DNA of 14,462 nucleotides from Baffinella frigidus (Eukaryota > Cryptophyceae > Cryptomonadales > Baffinellaceae): positions 468,735-483,196 of the forward strand of contig MU646505.1 of assembly GCA_026770585.1 (NCBI GenBank), in the 5' to 3' direction. A program made the position numbers and the translations under genes. Each line of letters begins with the position of its first letter. The first letter of the stretch is position 1. Positions 6,938 through 14,439 of the stretch are shown here, piece after piece. Under the pieces are notes generated by a model. The model searched no databases. It saw only the letters and a program-made list of their open reading frames with translations, and was not told the DNA's origin.

Positions 6938-7066
6938 CTCCACGCAGGTCGTAGGCCCACACGTACAGGCGTAAGTAGGAGGGTATTGGGGTGCTCGGCA
7001 GTTGAGAGGTAGCAATTTGGGAGGAGGCGCGGCGTTGGGTGGTGCACGCTTTTCCCGTTGAATCTC

Positions 7067-7216
7067 GAAACCTCAAACCTTACACACTAAACCCTAAACC
7101 CTAAAGCCCAAAACTCTGACCCCAAGCCCTAAACCCTAAATACTAAAACTTAAACCCCAAACCCTGAACCTCAAAATGCTAAACCTTAAACCCGGAATCC
7201 AAACCCCTACACCCTA
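7067..7216 (+). repeat. Degenerate CCCTAAA island (about 150 bp)
   Basis: About twenty imperfect units on the + strand (ACTAAACCCTAAACCCTAAA, CTTAAACCCCAAACCCTG, and so on) form the longest telomere-like stretch in the window. It ends directly upstream of a candidate coding exon. Confidence 0.85.
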
Positions 7217-7466
7217 AGGCATGCACGATTGCGAGCAGGCTCAACACCCACAGACAAGACGGAATTCAGCCATGGTCGTCGAGGTGCACCCCCCCACCTC
7301 TCTCTCTCTCTCTCTTGCTCTCCCTCTCTCTCTCTTGCTCTCCCTCTCTCTCTCTCTCTCCCTTGCAGGTGCAGCCTTTGCAGGTGGTCAGTTTTATGTA
7401 GGTTTGCAGATTGAGGGAAGAGTCTTGTGTTTTCGAAGGGAGCCTTTGATCTCAGAGAGCCTCTGA
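7190..7466 (+). CDS. Hypothetical two-exon coding segment
   Basis: The piece ending at 7283 (STPTDKTEFSHGRR, donor CGAG|GTGCAC) joins in phase 1, across an 85-nt CT-rich intron with a textbook acceptor (CTCTCTCCCTTGCAG), to 7369-7466. That exon reads AAFAGGQFYVGLQIEGRVLC then FRREPLISESL and a TGA. The first piece is open from 7190, inside the telomere-like island, and has no ATG, so its true start is unknown. The ATG at 7221 is in another frame and would give only a 31-residue peptide. No family is recognised. Confidence 0.4.
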
Positions 7467-7708
7467 TTTGATTTGAGAGAGACCTCTGATTATTGAAATA
7501 CTCGGATTTGAGAGAAGCAGGATCCGTGAACCTTGCAGCGTGCGAGTGGTTGATGCTTCGCCGTGCGGTCTTGCATTCCAGACACAGGCCTACCAAGGTC
7601 GCTCGGCAGGCCACTACATGGGGTACCTTCTGGGGATACTGCCCCGTGTAGGATGACCGGAGTGACGTTACACAGTCACGTCCACTATAAAGAGATATAA
7701 GGCCACAG

Positions 7709-8047
7709 GTGCCTCGCGCAGAAGGTCCTGGTGGAGGCGCAGACGCGGCTCCTTATGAGCAAGGTACCCATCTGGGATATTGAGGGTGTTGAGTGTCGAT
7801 CATCCCCTGCAGCACGAGCACATTCATGTTTTTCATCACCCAACCTCAGGATGCCGCTCGTGTAACCATGGGGGTATTCGCAAACCTACGTATGACGCTT
7901 GTGTGTGTCGGCAGATGGTGCATACACACGCAGCAACACCAACACCATCATCGACGTGAACATCGCCAGCAAGAGCAAGAGCAACAACACCCGAACCACC
8001 GCATTGACGTCTCGGAGCCTCGTTTTAAGATCGGCTGTTTCCTGTGA
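7709..8047 (+). CDS. Hypothetical exons ending in a Gln/His-rich tail
   Basis: Exon 7709-7763 (acceptor GGCCACAG, donor AGCAAG|GTACCC) reads CLAQKVLVEAQTRLLMSK, a clear amphipathic helix. An 86-nt intron ending CACCCAACCTCAG leads in phase 0 to 7850, reading DAARVTMGVFANLRMTLVCV and then TQQHQHHHRREHRQQEQEQQ and a short end to TGA at 8045. The tail derives from CAA/CAC/CAG repeats. The exon start needs a phase-2 upstream exon; a piece near 7534-7596 (VVDASPCGLAFQTQAY) looks coding but its phase does not fit. No family is recognised. It ends 17 nt from the stop of a convergent minus-strand model. Confidence 0.4.
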
Positions 8048-8064
8048 TATAATGTACATGAGCA

Positions 8065-8563
8065 TCAAGGCGTGCCCTTGTCTGTAGCGTGTGTTGCAAC
8101 ACCAGAACCAGGCCCAGCACCAGGACCAGCAACAGAAAAAGTGCATTGCCGGTTATGAGTCTCGCGCATGGAAGGTTGTGAGCCTCGCGCGACTCGATGC
8201 GCCCAATGTGTTACAGCGAGAGAGATTGAATGCCGAGAGCCCCCTGCGGGAGAGAGTGAGAGAGAGAGTGTGTGTGTGTGAGAGAGAGAGCGAGAGAGAG
8301 AGCGAGCGAGAGAGAGCGAGAGAGAGGTAGAGAGCGAGAGAGAGAGAGAGAAAGAGCGAGAGCGAGAGCCGCATCGACGCAGTTCGCATACCTGCCACGT
8401 GGCAAATACTTATAGTGTGGCAAGCTGTGTTGAAGCAAAGTTCGGGAACCTTTTGATCTTTATCATCTTTATTTTGTATCAAAGGAGAGGTGTACGCCAA
8501 TAAAGTACACCCTCCGGACGTGACTGGTATAAATCTTAAACCACCATATTTAAATAGGCCTCT
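8065..8563 (-). CDS. Convergent minus-strand hypothetical gene, two exons
   Basis: On the minus strand, the piece 8563-8392 (KYGGLRFIPVTSGGCTLLAY, TSPLIQNKDDKDQKVPELCF, NTACHTISICHVA) ends at a strong donor GGCAG|GTATGC. A 148-nt intron whose sense strand is CT-rich ends CTCTCTCCCGCAG. In matching phase 1 the exon 8243-8065 is open for 58 codons (GSRHSISLAVTHWAHRVARG, then FSVAGPGAGPGSGVATHA) to TGA. The first exon has no ATG and is bounded by a TAG at about 8566, so a 5' exon is missing or this is not a gene. TATTTAAATA near 8550 could be a TATA-like element. No family is recognised. Confidence 0.35.
8217..8372 (-). repeat. GA-rich tract with TG repeat
   Basis: AG/CGAG repeats with a short TG run occupy the candidate minus-strand intron 8244-8391, so the sense strand is pyrimidine. 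Confidence 0.9.
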
Positions 8564-8784
8564 CTAGCATTCTCGTGTGTTTCGAGCGAAGTTCGGAGAC
8601 TTTTCTTCACGCCAACACGACCGCCGTGCATCCCGTAGGTGCCGAGTGGCGCTCCTACTCAGGCCTATTGGTACAGCTGTGGTGGGGGAGGGGTAGGGGT
8701 GAAGTGAGGTTGAATAAATTGTCGAACACGACTGCGTCAGGCCAGAAGGCAAGGTGCGACGAAACGTAAGGGCTCTAGCAGCCC

Positions 8785-9018
8785 GTGGCCACCCCTACAG
8801 CTGGGGGGGGGGGGGGCGTCTCGCCCACTAGGGATTCTTGTCGAATCCCTCCCCCTAGCGTGCGCCGTCGGTTCATCAACTTATTAAATCTCGCTATAGA
8901 GTGGGGAACTGCGGATAGAGTGGGGAACTGCGACGTAGCCATCCCATGCACAGATGGGATATCCATGTCGGAGGTCCCCACTCGAACCTCACGTACAGGG
9001 GGGCTTGATGTGATTTGA
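8785..9018 (+). CDS. 77-codon open frame in repeat region
   Basis: The frame reads TRDSCRIPPPSVRRRFINLL, NLAIEWGTADRVGNCDVAIP and SMSEVPTRTSRTGG to a TGA inside a dispersed repeat copy. It contains a 16-bp near-duplication (AGAGTGGGGAACTGCG, 8898 and 8915) and a 7-bp stem (ATCCCAT/ATGGGAT). The GTTCATCAACTTATTAAA motif recurs at 9602. It begins beside a 13-G run. It may be part of a repeat rather than a gene. Confidence 0.2.
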   Translation: MATPTAGGGGGVSPTRDSCRIPPPSVRRRFINLLNLAIEWGTADRVGNCDVAIPCTDGISMSEVPTRTSRTGGLDVI

Positions 9019-9100
9019 AAGGAAGCACGGCCTTTCTACAGGACAATTCCGGTGTCCGCCTATGTTGGGAGCTCGAAAAACCTCACGGACCTAAAAGACC
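8993..9100 (+). repeat. Dispersed repeat, copy 1
   Basis: GTACAGGGGGGCTTGATGTG, GGAAGCACGGCCTTTCTAC and GTGTCCGCCTATGTTGGGAG, then a CTAAAAGACC end, match the other copies at 9377, 9663, 10081 and 10811. Confidence 0.8.
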
Positions 9101-9232
9101 CTTGCTGTTTCTGACGCTTGGATCGCCCTTAATTTTGCGTGCATAGAGGAAAACCTCTACACATCCACCTTTTTCTCTCCCTCAACCTTGCTGACTTCCG
9201 TACATTGGGGAAAACCTCTACATTTGCTTGGT

Positions 9233-9515
9233 TTGACATCTGAGGTATCCGTGGTTGGAGTTCCTGTGAGCTCAACGATTTCATGCCATAAGGGCCTTCA
9301 GCCGACTTGTGGCCCTGGTTTGTGTGCGAGCAAGATCCTCTGGATTAATTCAAGCGCCAGATACGGATGCCCTGTTGCCGGTTTCTGCCGCGATCCTCTG
9401 TACAGGGGGGCTTGATGTGATCCGAAAGGAAGCATGGCCTTTTTACAGAACAAGTTCTGGTGGTAGCTCGAAGAACCTAAAGGACCTACAAAAGGACCTA
9501 AAGGACCTAATGGTC
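9233..9515 (+). repeat. Dispersed repeat, copy 2 (long form)
   Basis: It starts TTGACATCTGAGGTATCCGT, passes CCTGGTTTGTGTGCGAGC and GCCGGTTTCTGCCGCGATCC, and ends in AAGGACCTA units. It shares this order with copy 5 (10690-10930). The core lacks the TCCGCCTATGTTGG segment present in copies 1, 3 and 5. Confidence 0.8.
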
Positions 9516-9598
9516 CTAATGGACCAAAAGGTCTGGGGTTGTAGTGGGCTGCTTGAGCCCTCTGGTCTCGTCGCATCTCTCTCCCTATCGTGAAGCGG

Positions 9599-9800
9599 TC
9601 GGGTTCATCAACTTATTAAACCTGGCTTTTTCGACCTCAAAAGAGGGGCCCCATGAGGATCCTTCAGCCGGTTTCTGCCGCGATCCTTCGCACCGGGGGG
9701 GGGGGCTGATGTGATCCGAAAGGGAGCATGGCTTTTCTGCAGATAAGTTCCGGTGTCCGCCTATAGTAGGAGTTCAAAGAACCTTCAGGACCTAAAGGGC
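9599..9800 (+). repeat. Dispersed repeat, copy 3
   Basis: It begins with GGTTCATCAACTTATTAAAC (shared with 8870), then CAGCCGGTTTCTGCCGCGAT from 9665, an 11-G run and GTGTCCGCCTATAGTAGGAG, and ends GGACCTAAAGGG. Confidence 0.8.
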
Positions 9801-9905
9801 TGGAGAGAGGGAGGAAAAGAGGGAGAGAGAGAGGGAGGAACGAGGGGAGGGAAGAGGGGAAGGAGGAGCGGAGGGAGGAGCGGAGGGATGAGGGAAGAAA
9901 GAAGA
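9801..9905 (-). repeat. GA-rich tract
   Basis: GGAGAGAGGGAGGAAAAGAG and variants, with GGAGGAGCGGAGGGA duplicated. Ser/Pro/Leu frames on the minus strand come from this tract. Confidence 0.9.
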
Positions 9906-10076
9906 TGAGGGAGTCCTTCAAGGAGGGGTACATGCCGAGAGTACAGTGTACATGACCAGTAGCTTGCCAAGGGGACTGAGTGGAGACAATCAAGTGTAGG
10001 CGTCAAGCGGGGATGGGGAGTGACAAGAACCTTATCGAAAGGCAGGCAATTGTTGATACACTCGTTGTTTTATCAC

Positions 10077-10350
10077 TTTAGCCGGTTTCTACTGCGATCC
10101 TTTGCACTGGGGTGGCTAAACGAGATGTGAAAGAAAGCATGGCTTTCCTACAAAACAAGAGAGATTGGTAATTTATTGCCAAACAACCAGCGTCAGCGCT
10201 GCACATGCCTTCCGCATTGTGCCACATGCTGTACCCCGTGTTGGCCGCTCTTACGAACTTTTCCCGGATAGATTCTATCTCCACCTCTTACTTTCTGCAG
10301 AACAAGTCCCAGTGTCCGGGAGCTGGAAGAATCTCAAGGATCTAACGGAC
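10077..10350 (+). repeat. Dispersed repeat, copy 4, interrupted
   Basis: The 5' half (10081-10159, GCCGGTTTCTACTGCGATCC ... CTACAAAACAAG) and the 3' half (10291-10350, CTTTCTGCAGAACAAG ... TCTAACGGAC) are separated by about 130 bp. Similar 16-bp sequences (CTTTCCTACAAAACAAG and CTTTCTGCAGAACAAG) border the insert. The insert's minus strand is open and protein-like (IREKFVRAANTGYSMWHNAE). Confidence 0.7.
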
Positions 10351-10689
10351 ACTTCAAGGCGGCGATAATTCACTGCACATTGGAACCCCCCGTTACACAA
10401 GTACCCTATTTTGCCCTTCCCATGCGCTTAATCATGGGACACTATAAGACTCATAAAAGCCCAATTCTGGTGGTTCTGGTGTATGTTCAAGTCTGAACCC
10501 TTTTGGTCCATCTCCACCACCCCATGAGAACCACAGTGAGCCTCTGCACCGGGACTAAATGCGACCCGAAAGCAAAGTTAAATGCGACACCAACGCAAAA
10601 CTGTTGTTTTGCAGATCTTTTCTACGGCAAGGCGTGATGTTTGCCAATGTTGCGGGAAATCAAAACATGAAAGACCTCAAGGACCATTC
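10351..10689. other. Interval without a supported gene
   Basis: No convincing coding frame. A possible degenerate copy of the dispersed repeat lies at 10540-10630 (CCTCTGCACCGGGACTAAAT, GCGACCCGAAAGCAAAG, TTTTGCAG). CCCATG(N8)CATGGG at about 10419 is a small inverted repeat. Confidence 0.4.
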
Positions 10690-10930
10690 TTGACATTTGG
10701 GGTATCCGTGGTCCGAGCTCTGATAAGGTCAGTGGTATTAAACGGCTCCAACTAGTCCTGGTGTGTGTGTGAGCATGGCAACCAGCTGGTACACCCTTAC
10801 ACTACCCTTGAGCCGGTTTCTGCTGCGATCCTTTGCACCGGGGGGCGTGATCCGACAAGAAAGCATGGATTTTCTGCAAAACCAGTTCCTGTGTCCGCCT
10901 ACGTTGGGAGCTCGAAGCACCTAAAGGACC
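10690..10930 (+). repeat. Dispersed repeat, copy 5 (long form)
   Basis: TTGACATTTGGGGTATCCGT, TCCTGGTGTGTGTGTGAGC, AGCCGGTTTCTGCTGCGATC, GTGTCCGCCTACGTTGGGAG and CTAAAGGACCTGAAAG follow the same order as copy 2. Confidence 0.8.
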
Positions 10931-11254
10931 TGAAAGATCTACATGTAGACCTTTCTTTCTACCTAAAAAAAGTATCGACCATTGATACCTAGAAGATCGA
11001 CTCTAAATGTCATTTTACAACCTGATCATCATTCAACAATTCTGTTGACCGCAAGATAAGGTATCTTATCCGCCAACACCGCATCTAGCCCTCCCGTGTA
11101 GCAACTCACCCTTTGGCCTGAGCTTCAGAGTATAATCAGGGGGACACTGCTCGGCGCGAGGACTGAATCGTTCAAAACACATCTGCGTTTTGGTTTGTAC
11201 CACAATCGTCCACTTTCTGAGATAATTGGAAGAAATCATTGACTTTGATTTTAG
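10931..11254. other. Interval without a supported gene
   Basis: AT-richer sequence with no clear + strand frame. GATAAG(GTAT)CTTATC at 11055-11070 is a short hairpin. A minus frame (11347-11066) is open but unremarkable. The end, TGACTTTGATTTTAG, could be an acceptor or a 5' leader for the next model. Confidence 0.35.
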
Positions 11255-11760
11255 ATGGACGGCCCAGGAGAGTTCCTGATAAAAGGCACTACATGCAGAG
11301 CCTGCGGGGCTTTCGTGAAAATAAATGCTCCCCGTCGCCAGTGTCATGGGTTGCCGACCTCACAACCTGCTGGGTCGCGTTTGTCTTGGTGGCCGCACTA
11401 CCCCCGACACCGATGCAAGCACAAACCCTGTGTATCTCTCCTACACCTCACCTCGCAGCATCGCCAACACTTCGTCTGCACCCACTGAACCCTCTGCTAC
11501 TAATTCAAGAAAACAGACATCCAACGATGTCGGAAGCACTCGTGTTCTTCTCGTCCAAATACCCCTCCTCTGTATGTGAAAATATCACGTGTAATAATTT
11601 TACAGACATCACGTGCACCTGCACACCTACTCTTCTACCCACACACACTCAGCTGGCGGCCTCGATGCCATCATGTACGCACCGCACCGTCTCTCTCCAA
11701 CCACGCATACCCGTGTCCGCAGCCTACTCGCTGGAACAGACACTCCTAACTACCAACTAG
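11255..11760 (+). CDS. Hypothetical CxxC protein, three exons
   Basis: Exons 11255-11349, 11420-11571 and 11606-11760 give 133 residues and TAG. The first reads MDGPGEFLIKGTTCRACGAF then VKINAPRRQCHG, with CxxC and a later CH that could form a zinc site. The second is Ser/Thr-rich and probably disordered (TNPVYLSYTSPRSIANTSSA and onward). The third reads ITCTCTPTLLPTHTQLAAS to AAYSLEQTLLTTN. The second intron is very good: 34 nt, AT-rich, GTATGTG ... TAATAATTTTACAG, phase 1. The first intron (70 nt, GTTGCC ... GATGCAAG, phase 2) is uncertain; other splices reach different frames, and unspliced the first frame stops at 11488. The ATG directly follows TTTTAG, so it is either a start or an internal acceptor. 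The spacing does not match a named zinc-finger family that I recognise. Confidence 0.4.
11572..11605 (+). other. 34-nt intron
   Basis: GTATGT donor and TTTTACAG acceptor, AT-rich in a GC-neutral setting; it restores an open frame of about 50 codons downstream. Confidence 0.5.
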
Positions 11761-11932
11761 GCCTGTAGGCGATCGAGCGCCTCGACCCAGACAGGGATGC
11801 GCGGGATGGTAAACCTGCCCAGAAAAAATAACCCTTTAGTTTTGCCCATACCCAGAACACCATCCGTTACTTTTGAAAGGCAAACTTATTGATGCACATG
11901 CGCGGCTAGCGGCGGGGCTGGCTCATGCGACG

Positions 11933-11990
11933 CCAACTCCCACCATAGGCGGACACTGGAACTGGTTCTGCAGAAAAGGCATGCTTCCAC
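11933..11990 (-). repeat. Dispersed repeat, inverted partial copy
   Basis: On the minus strand GTGGAAGCATGCCTTTTCTG, CAGAACCAGTTCCAGTG and TCCGCCTATGGTGGGAGTTG match the middle of the repeat family found on the + strand from 9 to 11 kb. Confidence 0.75.
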
Positions 11991-12100
11991 ACCGAGGGCG
12001 GTAGATCACCTTGCGTCGGGACCGCCGAAGCTGGCAGCGATCGGCCAGTCCCCTCCCGAGCCGCCTTCGAGCCGCATGCCCCACGATCGATGCTTCTCAC

Positions 12101-12113
12101 CTTGGATGGCGTC
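12101..12113 (-). other. Candidate 13-nt microexon
   Basis: On the minus strand a pyrimidine-rich acceptor (CACCCTGTCGCAG) and a consensus donor (AAG|GTGAG) bracket only 13 nt, GACGCCATCCAAG. It could follow the phase-0 exon ending at 12396, adding DAIQ and leaving phase 1. No convincing next exon was found, though a 21-nt GT/AG-bounded piece lies just below it, near 12025-12045. Confidence 0.25.
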
Positions 12114-12395
12114 CTGCGACAGGGTGAAAGGGGTTGGGTATTAGGGTGCATGGTGATGCCTGGGAGGGAGTAGTGGTGAGTGGTTGGGAATAGGTCTGAG
12201 TGGAGGGGTCCTGGAAGTAAATACTCCGCACGGCAGCACCGTGCATATCACGTTCCCAACTCAAAACTGAGGCAACGTTTTGTACCAGGGATGGATAGCG
12301 CCCAGGCGCTATAACGCGAACGGTTCTGGGAAGGGGGCTGGGGCGGGCGGGATGGGGCCGGGGAGTGTGGGCCTCCGGGAGGAGGGTGAGATGAC

Positions 12396-12992
12396 CTGAA
12401 ACTTGCGGATGAGATCCGTGGTCAGCTCCCAGGATGCTCTTGCGGCTTCCCGTGCCTGCCACCCATCGTCATACTTTCGTTGGAAACATGCTCCGCACAG
12501 AGGTGCCTTGCTTGCTTCAACGCCGAGAGATACAATCGATATCCCTTGAGTAACCAAAGGGTGAATATTCATCCTAACTCGCCTTAAGCAGGTCCTAGGG
12601 CTCTACCGTAAGGCGTATGCGCCTACTCGCCACTTGAGGGAATATACATGAGTAGTACCCCAGATTCCGGCGTACGGCGCGCGGATCAGCAGCCACCCCG
12701 CGTGCTCTTACGGATGCCGCACGTGCCATCGTATCATCGCAGCAGTGGGGGTACCGCGGCGCGTGTGCGGGTGAGGATGCGTTTGGAGTTGAGGGTTTAG
12801 GGTTTAGGGTTTAGGGTTTAGGGTTTAGGGTTTAGGGTCTAGGGTTTAGGGTTTAGGGTTTAGGGTTCAGGTATCAGGTTTCAGGTTTCAGGGTTGAGGG
12901 TTGAGGGTTGAGGGGGTTGGACCTGCATGGAGTTCATCTGGTGGCCGTGCGTGAGCGCAGTGGCCTTCTCGGCCCCGCCCTCTGACCTCCGG
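12396..12992 (-). CDS. Possible downstream exons of the MORN gene
   Basis: Two candidate exons continue the MORN gene in the right phase. Exon 12992-12923 (70 nt; acceptor CACGGCAG, donor ATGCAG|GTCC) takes the phase-2 end of the previous exon and reads RRSEGGAEKATALTHGHQ and onward, ending in phase 0. Exon 12506-12396 (111 nt; acceptor GCAAGCAAG, donor TTTCAG|GTCATC) reads APLCGACFQRKYDDGWQA then a Trp- and Arg-containing helix ending LIRKFQ, also in phase 0. The CxxC pair near its start might bind metal but no family is recognised. The intron between them contains the TTTAGGG array. The joins rest on open frames and splice motifs only, so these could be exons of another minus-strand gene or chance frames. 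Confidence 0.4.
12793..12915 (+). repeat. Interstitial telomere-type array (TTTAGGG)n
   Basis: Ten head-to-tail heptamers run from 12796 to 12865, the seventh being TCTAGGG and the other nine TTTAGGG. The array then decays into TTCAGG, TTTCAGG and three TTGAGGG units. TTTAGGG is the plant and algal telomere unit. The array lies between two candidate exons of the MORN gene, so on the transcribed strand it reads CCCTAAA. Confidence 0.9.
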
Positions 12993-13459
12993 CTGCCGTG
13001 CGCCGCGTAGCGTTTAGCATCCAGGGTTTAGGCTCAGGGACAGCACGCAGCGAGGAACGAGAGAGGAACAACTGAGGGAGAGGGACACGCGAGGAGGCGA
13101 GGAAAGAGCGAGGAGCAGGAACAGGAATATGATCAGGGACAGCCACAGCGAGGAAACGGAGAGGGGAAACTGCGGGAGAGGGGGGAGAGAAGACGCGCGG
13201 CATGCCAGGACGCAGGGAGGAAGGGGGGGTAGTCGAGTCGGAGGCGCATGTCACGCAATGCTCACAGGACCCCACACGGCGCACTACGATTTCATCTCGA
13301 AAGATAACTGACTCATTTCCCTAGACCACGTTTTCATTTCATTAGGAGGCCTCGATAAATTTACTATGCCATAACTGATTGCTCCTAGTCAACCTCACAT
13401 TGAAAAGGAACCGATCCATTCATCTTCCGAGATGAGATTGTGTTGAAGGGGGATCGTAC
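12993..13459 (-). other. Intron of MORN gene with CT-rich sense strand
   Basis: This 467-nt interval is bounded by donor CAG|GTACGA and acceptor CACGGCAG on the minus strand. Its middle part (about 13060-13215) is nearly pure purine on the + strand, that is, pyrimidine on the sense strand. No convincing exon was found inside. Confidence 0.45.
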
Positions 13460-14439
13460 CTGAGGGGCACGCGCTCGACAATGGTATTGGCCTTGACAAG
13501 CACCAAATCCTCGAAGAGAACCGCAGTCTCGAGCAGCGAATGCGGGAGTTGCAGGTGGGCCGCAAGCCCCCTTGCCTCCCCCGCAGCCCCGACACCAATG
13601 TCAGCCCCCTTGAGCGACTTTTTCCAGAGAGGGTTCGCTTGGCCCATAACCCCCCGCCCGTTTCGAAGGCCCTCGAGCCATTCCCCGAAGTACACCGGGC
13701 CGTGGCGTGCCCAGAGGATGCCAGTGCCGTCCTGCTTATCCATGCGCACCTCCCCCTCGTACACCAGCCCGGTCACCGCGTTGCGAAACACTCCCACACC
13801 CTCCGGGTGGTCCTTGTGCATCTCCCCGAGGTAGCACGACCCATCACACATCACCACGACGCCCGCGCCCTGCAGATGCCCCCCCACCCAGCGCCCCGCC
13901 TGCCAGCACCGTCTCCCCTGCCCGGACGCCCCGCCCTTCCGACCGTCGGCGTTGGTCAGCGAGGCGTCCTCCTTGGAGAGGACGAGCGCGACGGCCTGTG
14001 CGATGCTCATGGACTTGGAGAGGTGCGCGCCGAGGTTCCCGCCGGAGCCAGCGCGGCGGACAGGGGGGGTGGCGAAGAGTTTGATGCCGATTCCGTGCGG
14101 GAGGTCGTTCTCGTCCACCTGGAAACCACGCGCTTGTCACTTGATCCTTTTTTGGAAACGGTCAAAGGGAAACACGTTTCAAAAGGCTGTGCGGGTAATA
14201 ATGCGAAGGAGTGAGTGAATGGAAGAGAGATAGAGAGCGAGAAAGCGAGAGAGCGAGAGAGAACGAGCGAGCGATAGAGAAAGAGTGCGATAGGGAGGGA
14301 GGAGGGCAGCGAGAGAGACCTGGCCTTCGTAGGTCGCGCCGCCCCCGAGGACCACGCGCCGGAAGTTGTTGTCCGCCATCTGCCTCAGAAACAGCTCCTC
14401 TCGCGCCATGCTCATCGTCCTCTCTAGTGGCACGCCCTC
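13460..14439 (-). CDS. MORN-repeat protein, two 5'-proximal exons
   Basis: Two exons join cleanly: 14439-14320 (40 codons) and 14118-13460 (219 codons plus 2 nt), separated by a 201-nt intron with donor CAG|GTCTCT and acceptor TTTCCAG|GTG, phase 0. The splice completes a MORN unit (TYEGQ + VDENDLPHGIGIKLF, residues 36-55). After a loop of about 60 residues rich in Gly and Ser come four more units at about 116-198, with the family pattern YxGE...GxGxxxxxxG: SCYLGEMHKDHPEGVGVF, LVYEGEVRMDKQDGTGI and PVYFGEWLEGLRNGRGVM. The remaining 60 residues look helical. MORN repeats usually mediate membrane or protein contacts in cytoskeletal, ciliary or lipid-kinase proteins; no catalytic domain is visible here. 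Exon 14439 follows a good acceptor (CCCTACAG), so the gene probably continues past the right edge, although in-frame ATGs at about 14415 could also be starts. Exon 2 ends at a strong donor, CAG|GTACG; without it the frame would run to a stop at 13420. Confidence 0.85.
14119..14319 (-). other. Intron in a MORN codon block
   Basis: This 201-nt intron starts GTCTCTCTCGC and ends GTTTCCAG on the minus strand. Its donor-proximal half is a CT tract. Removal restores the MORN motif across the junction, which is the best splice evidence in the window. Confidence 0.8.

Noticed and set aside
9309-9593. Protein from the frame reading KNLKDLQKDLKDL
   Set aside because: The Lys-Asp-Leu runs come from AAGGACCTA units at the end of a dispersed repeat and are frameshifted among copies.
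9664-10006. Ser/Pro/Leu minus-strand frames
   Set aside because: Produced by the GA-rich tract at 9801-9905.
8993-10930. CRISPR-like array from regularly repeated elements
   Set aside because: Copies are long, diverged and irregularly spaced with no short identical direct repeat.
11291-11349. FYVE zinc finger
   Set aside because: The RR-x-C-H run is only vaguely like the RRHHCRxCG core and the second cysteine pairs are missing.
13481-14214. Long + strand frames opposite the MORN exons
   Set aside because: The MORN motif on the minus strand, with splice junction support, explains this DNA; the + frames are its shadows.
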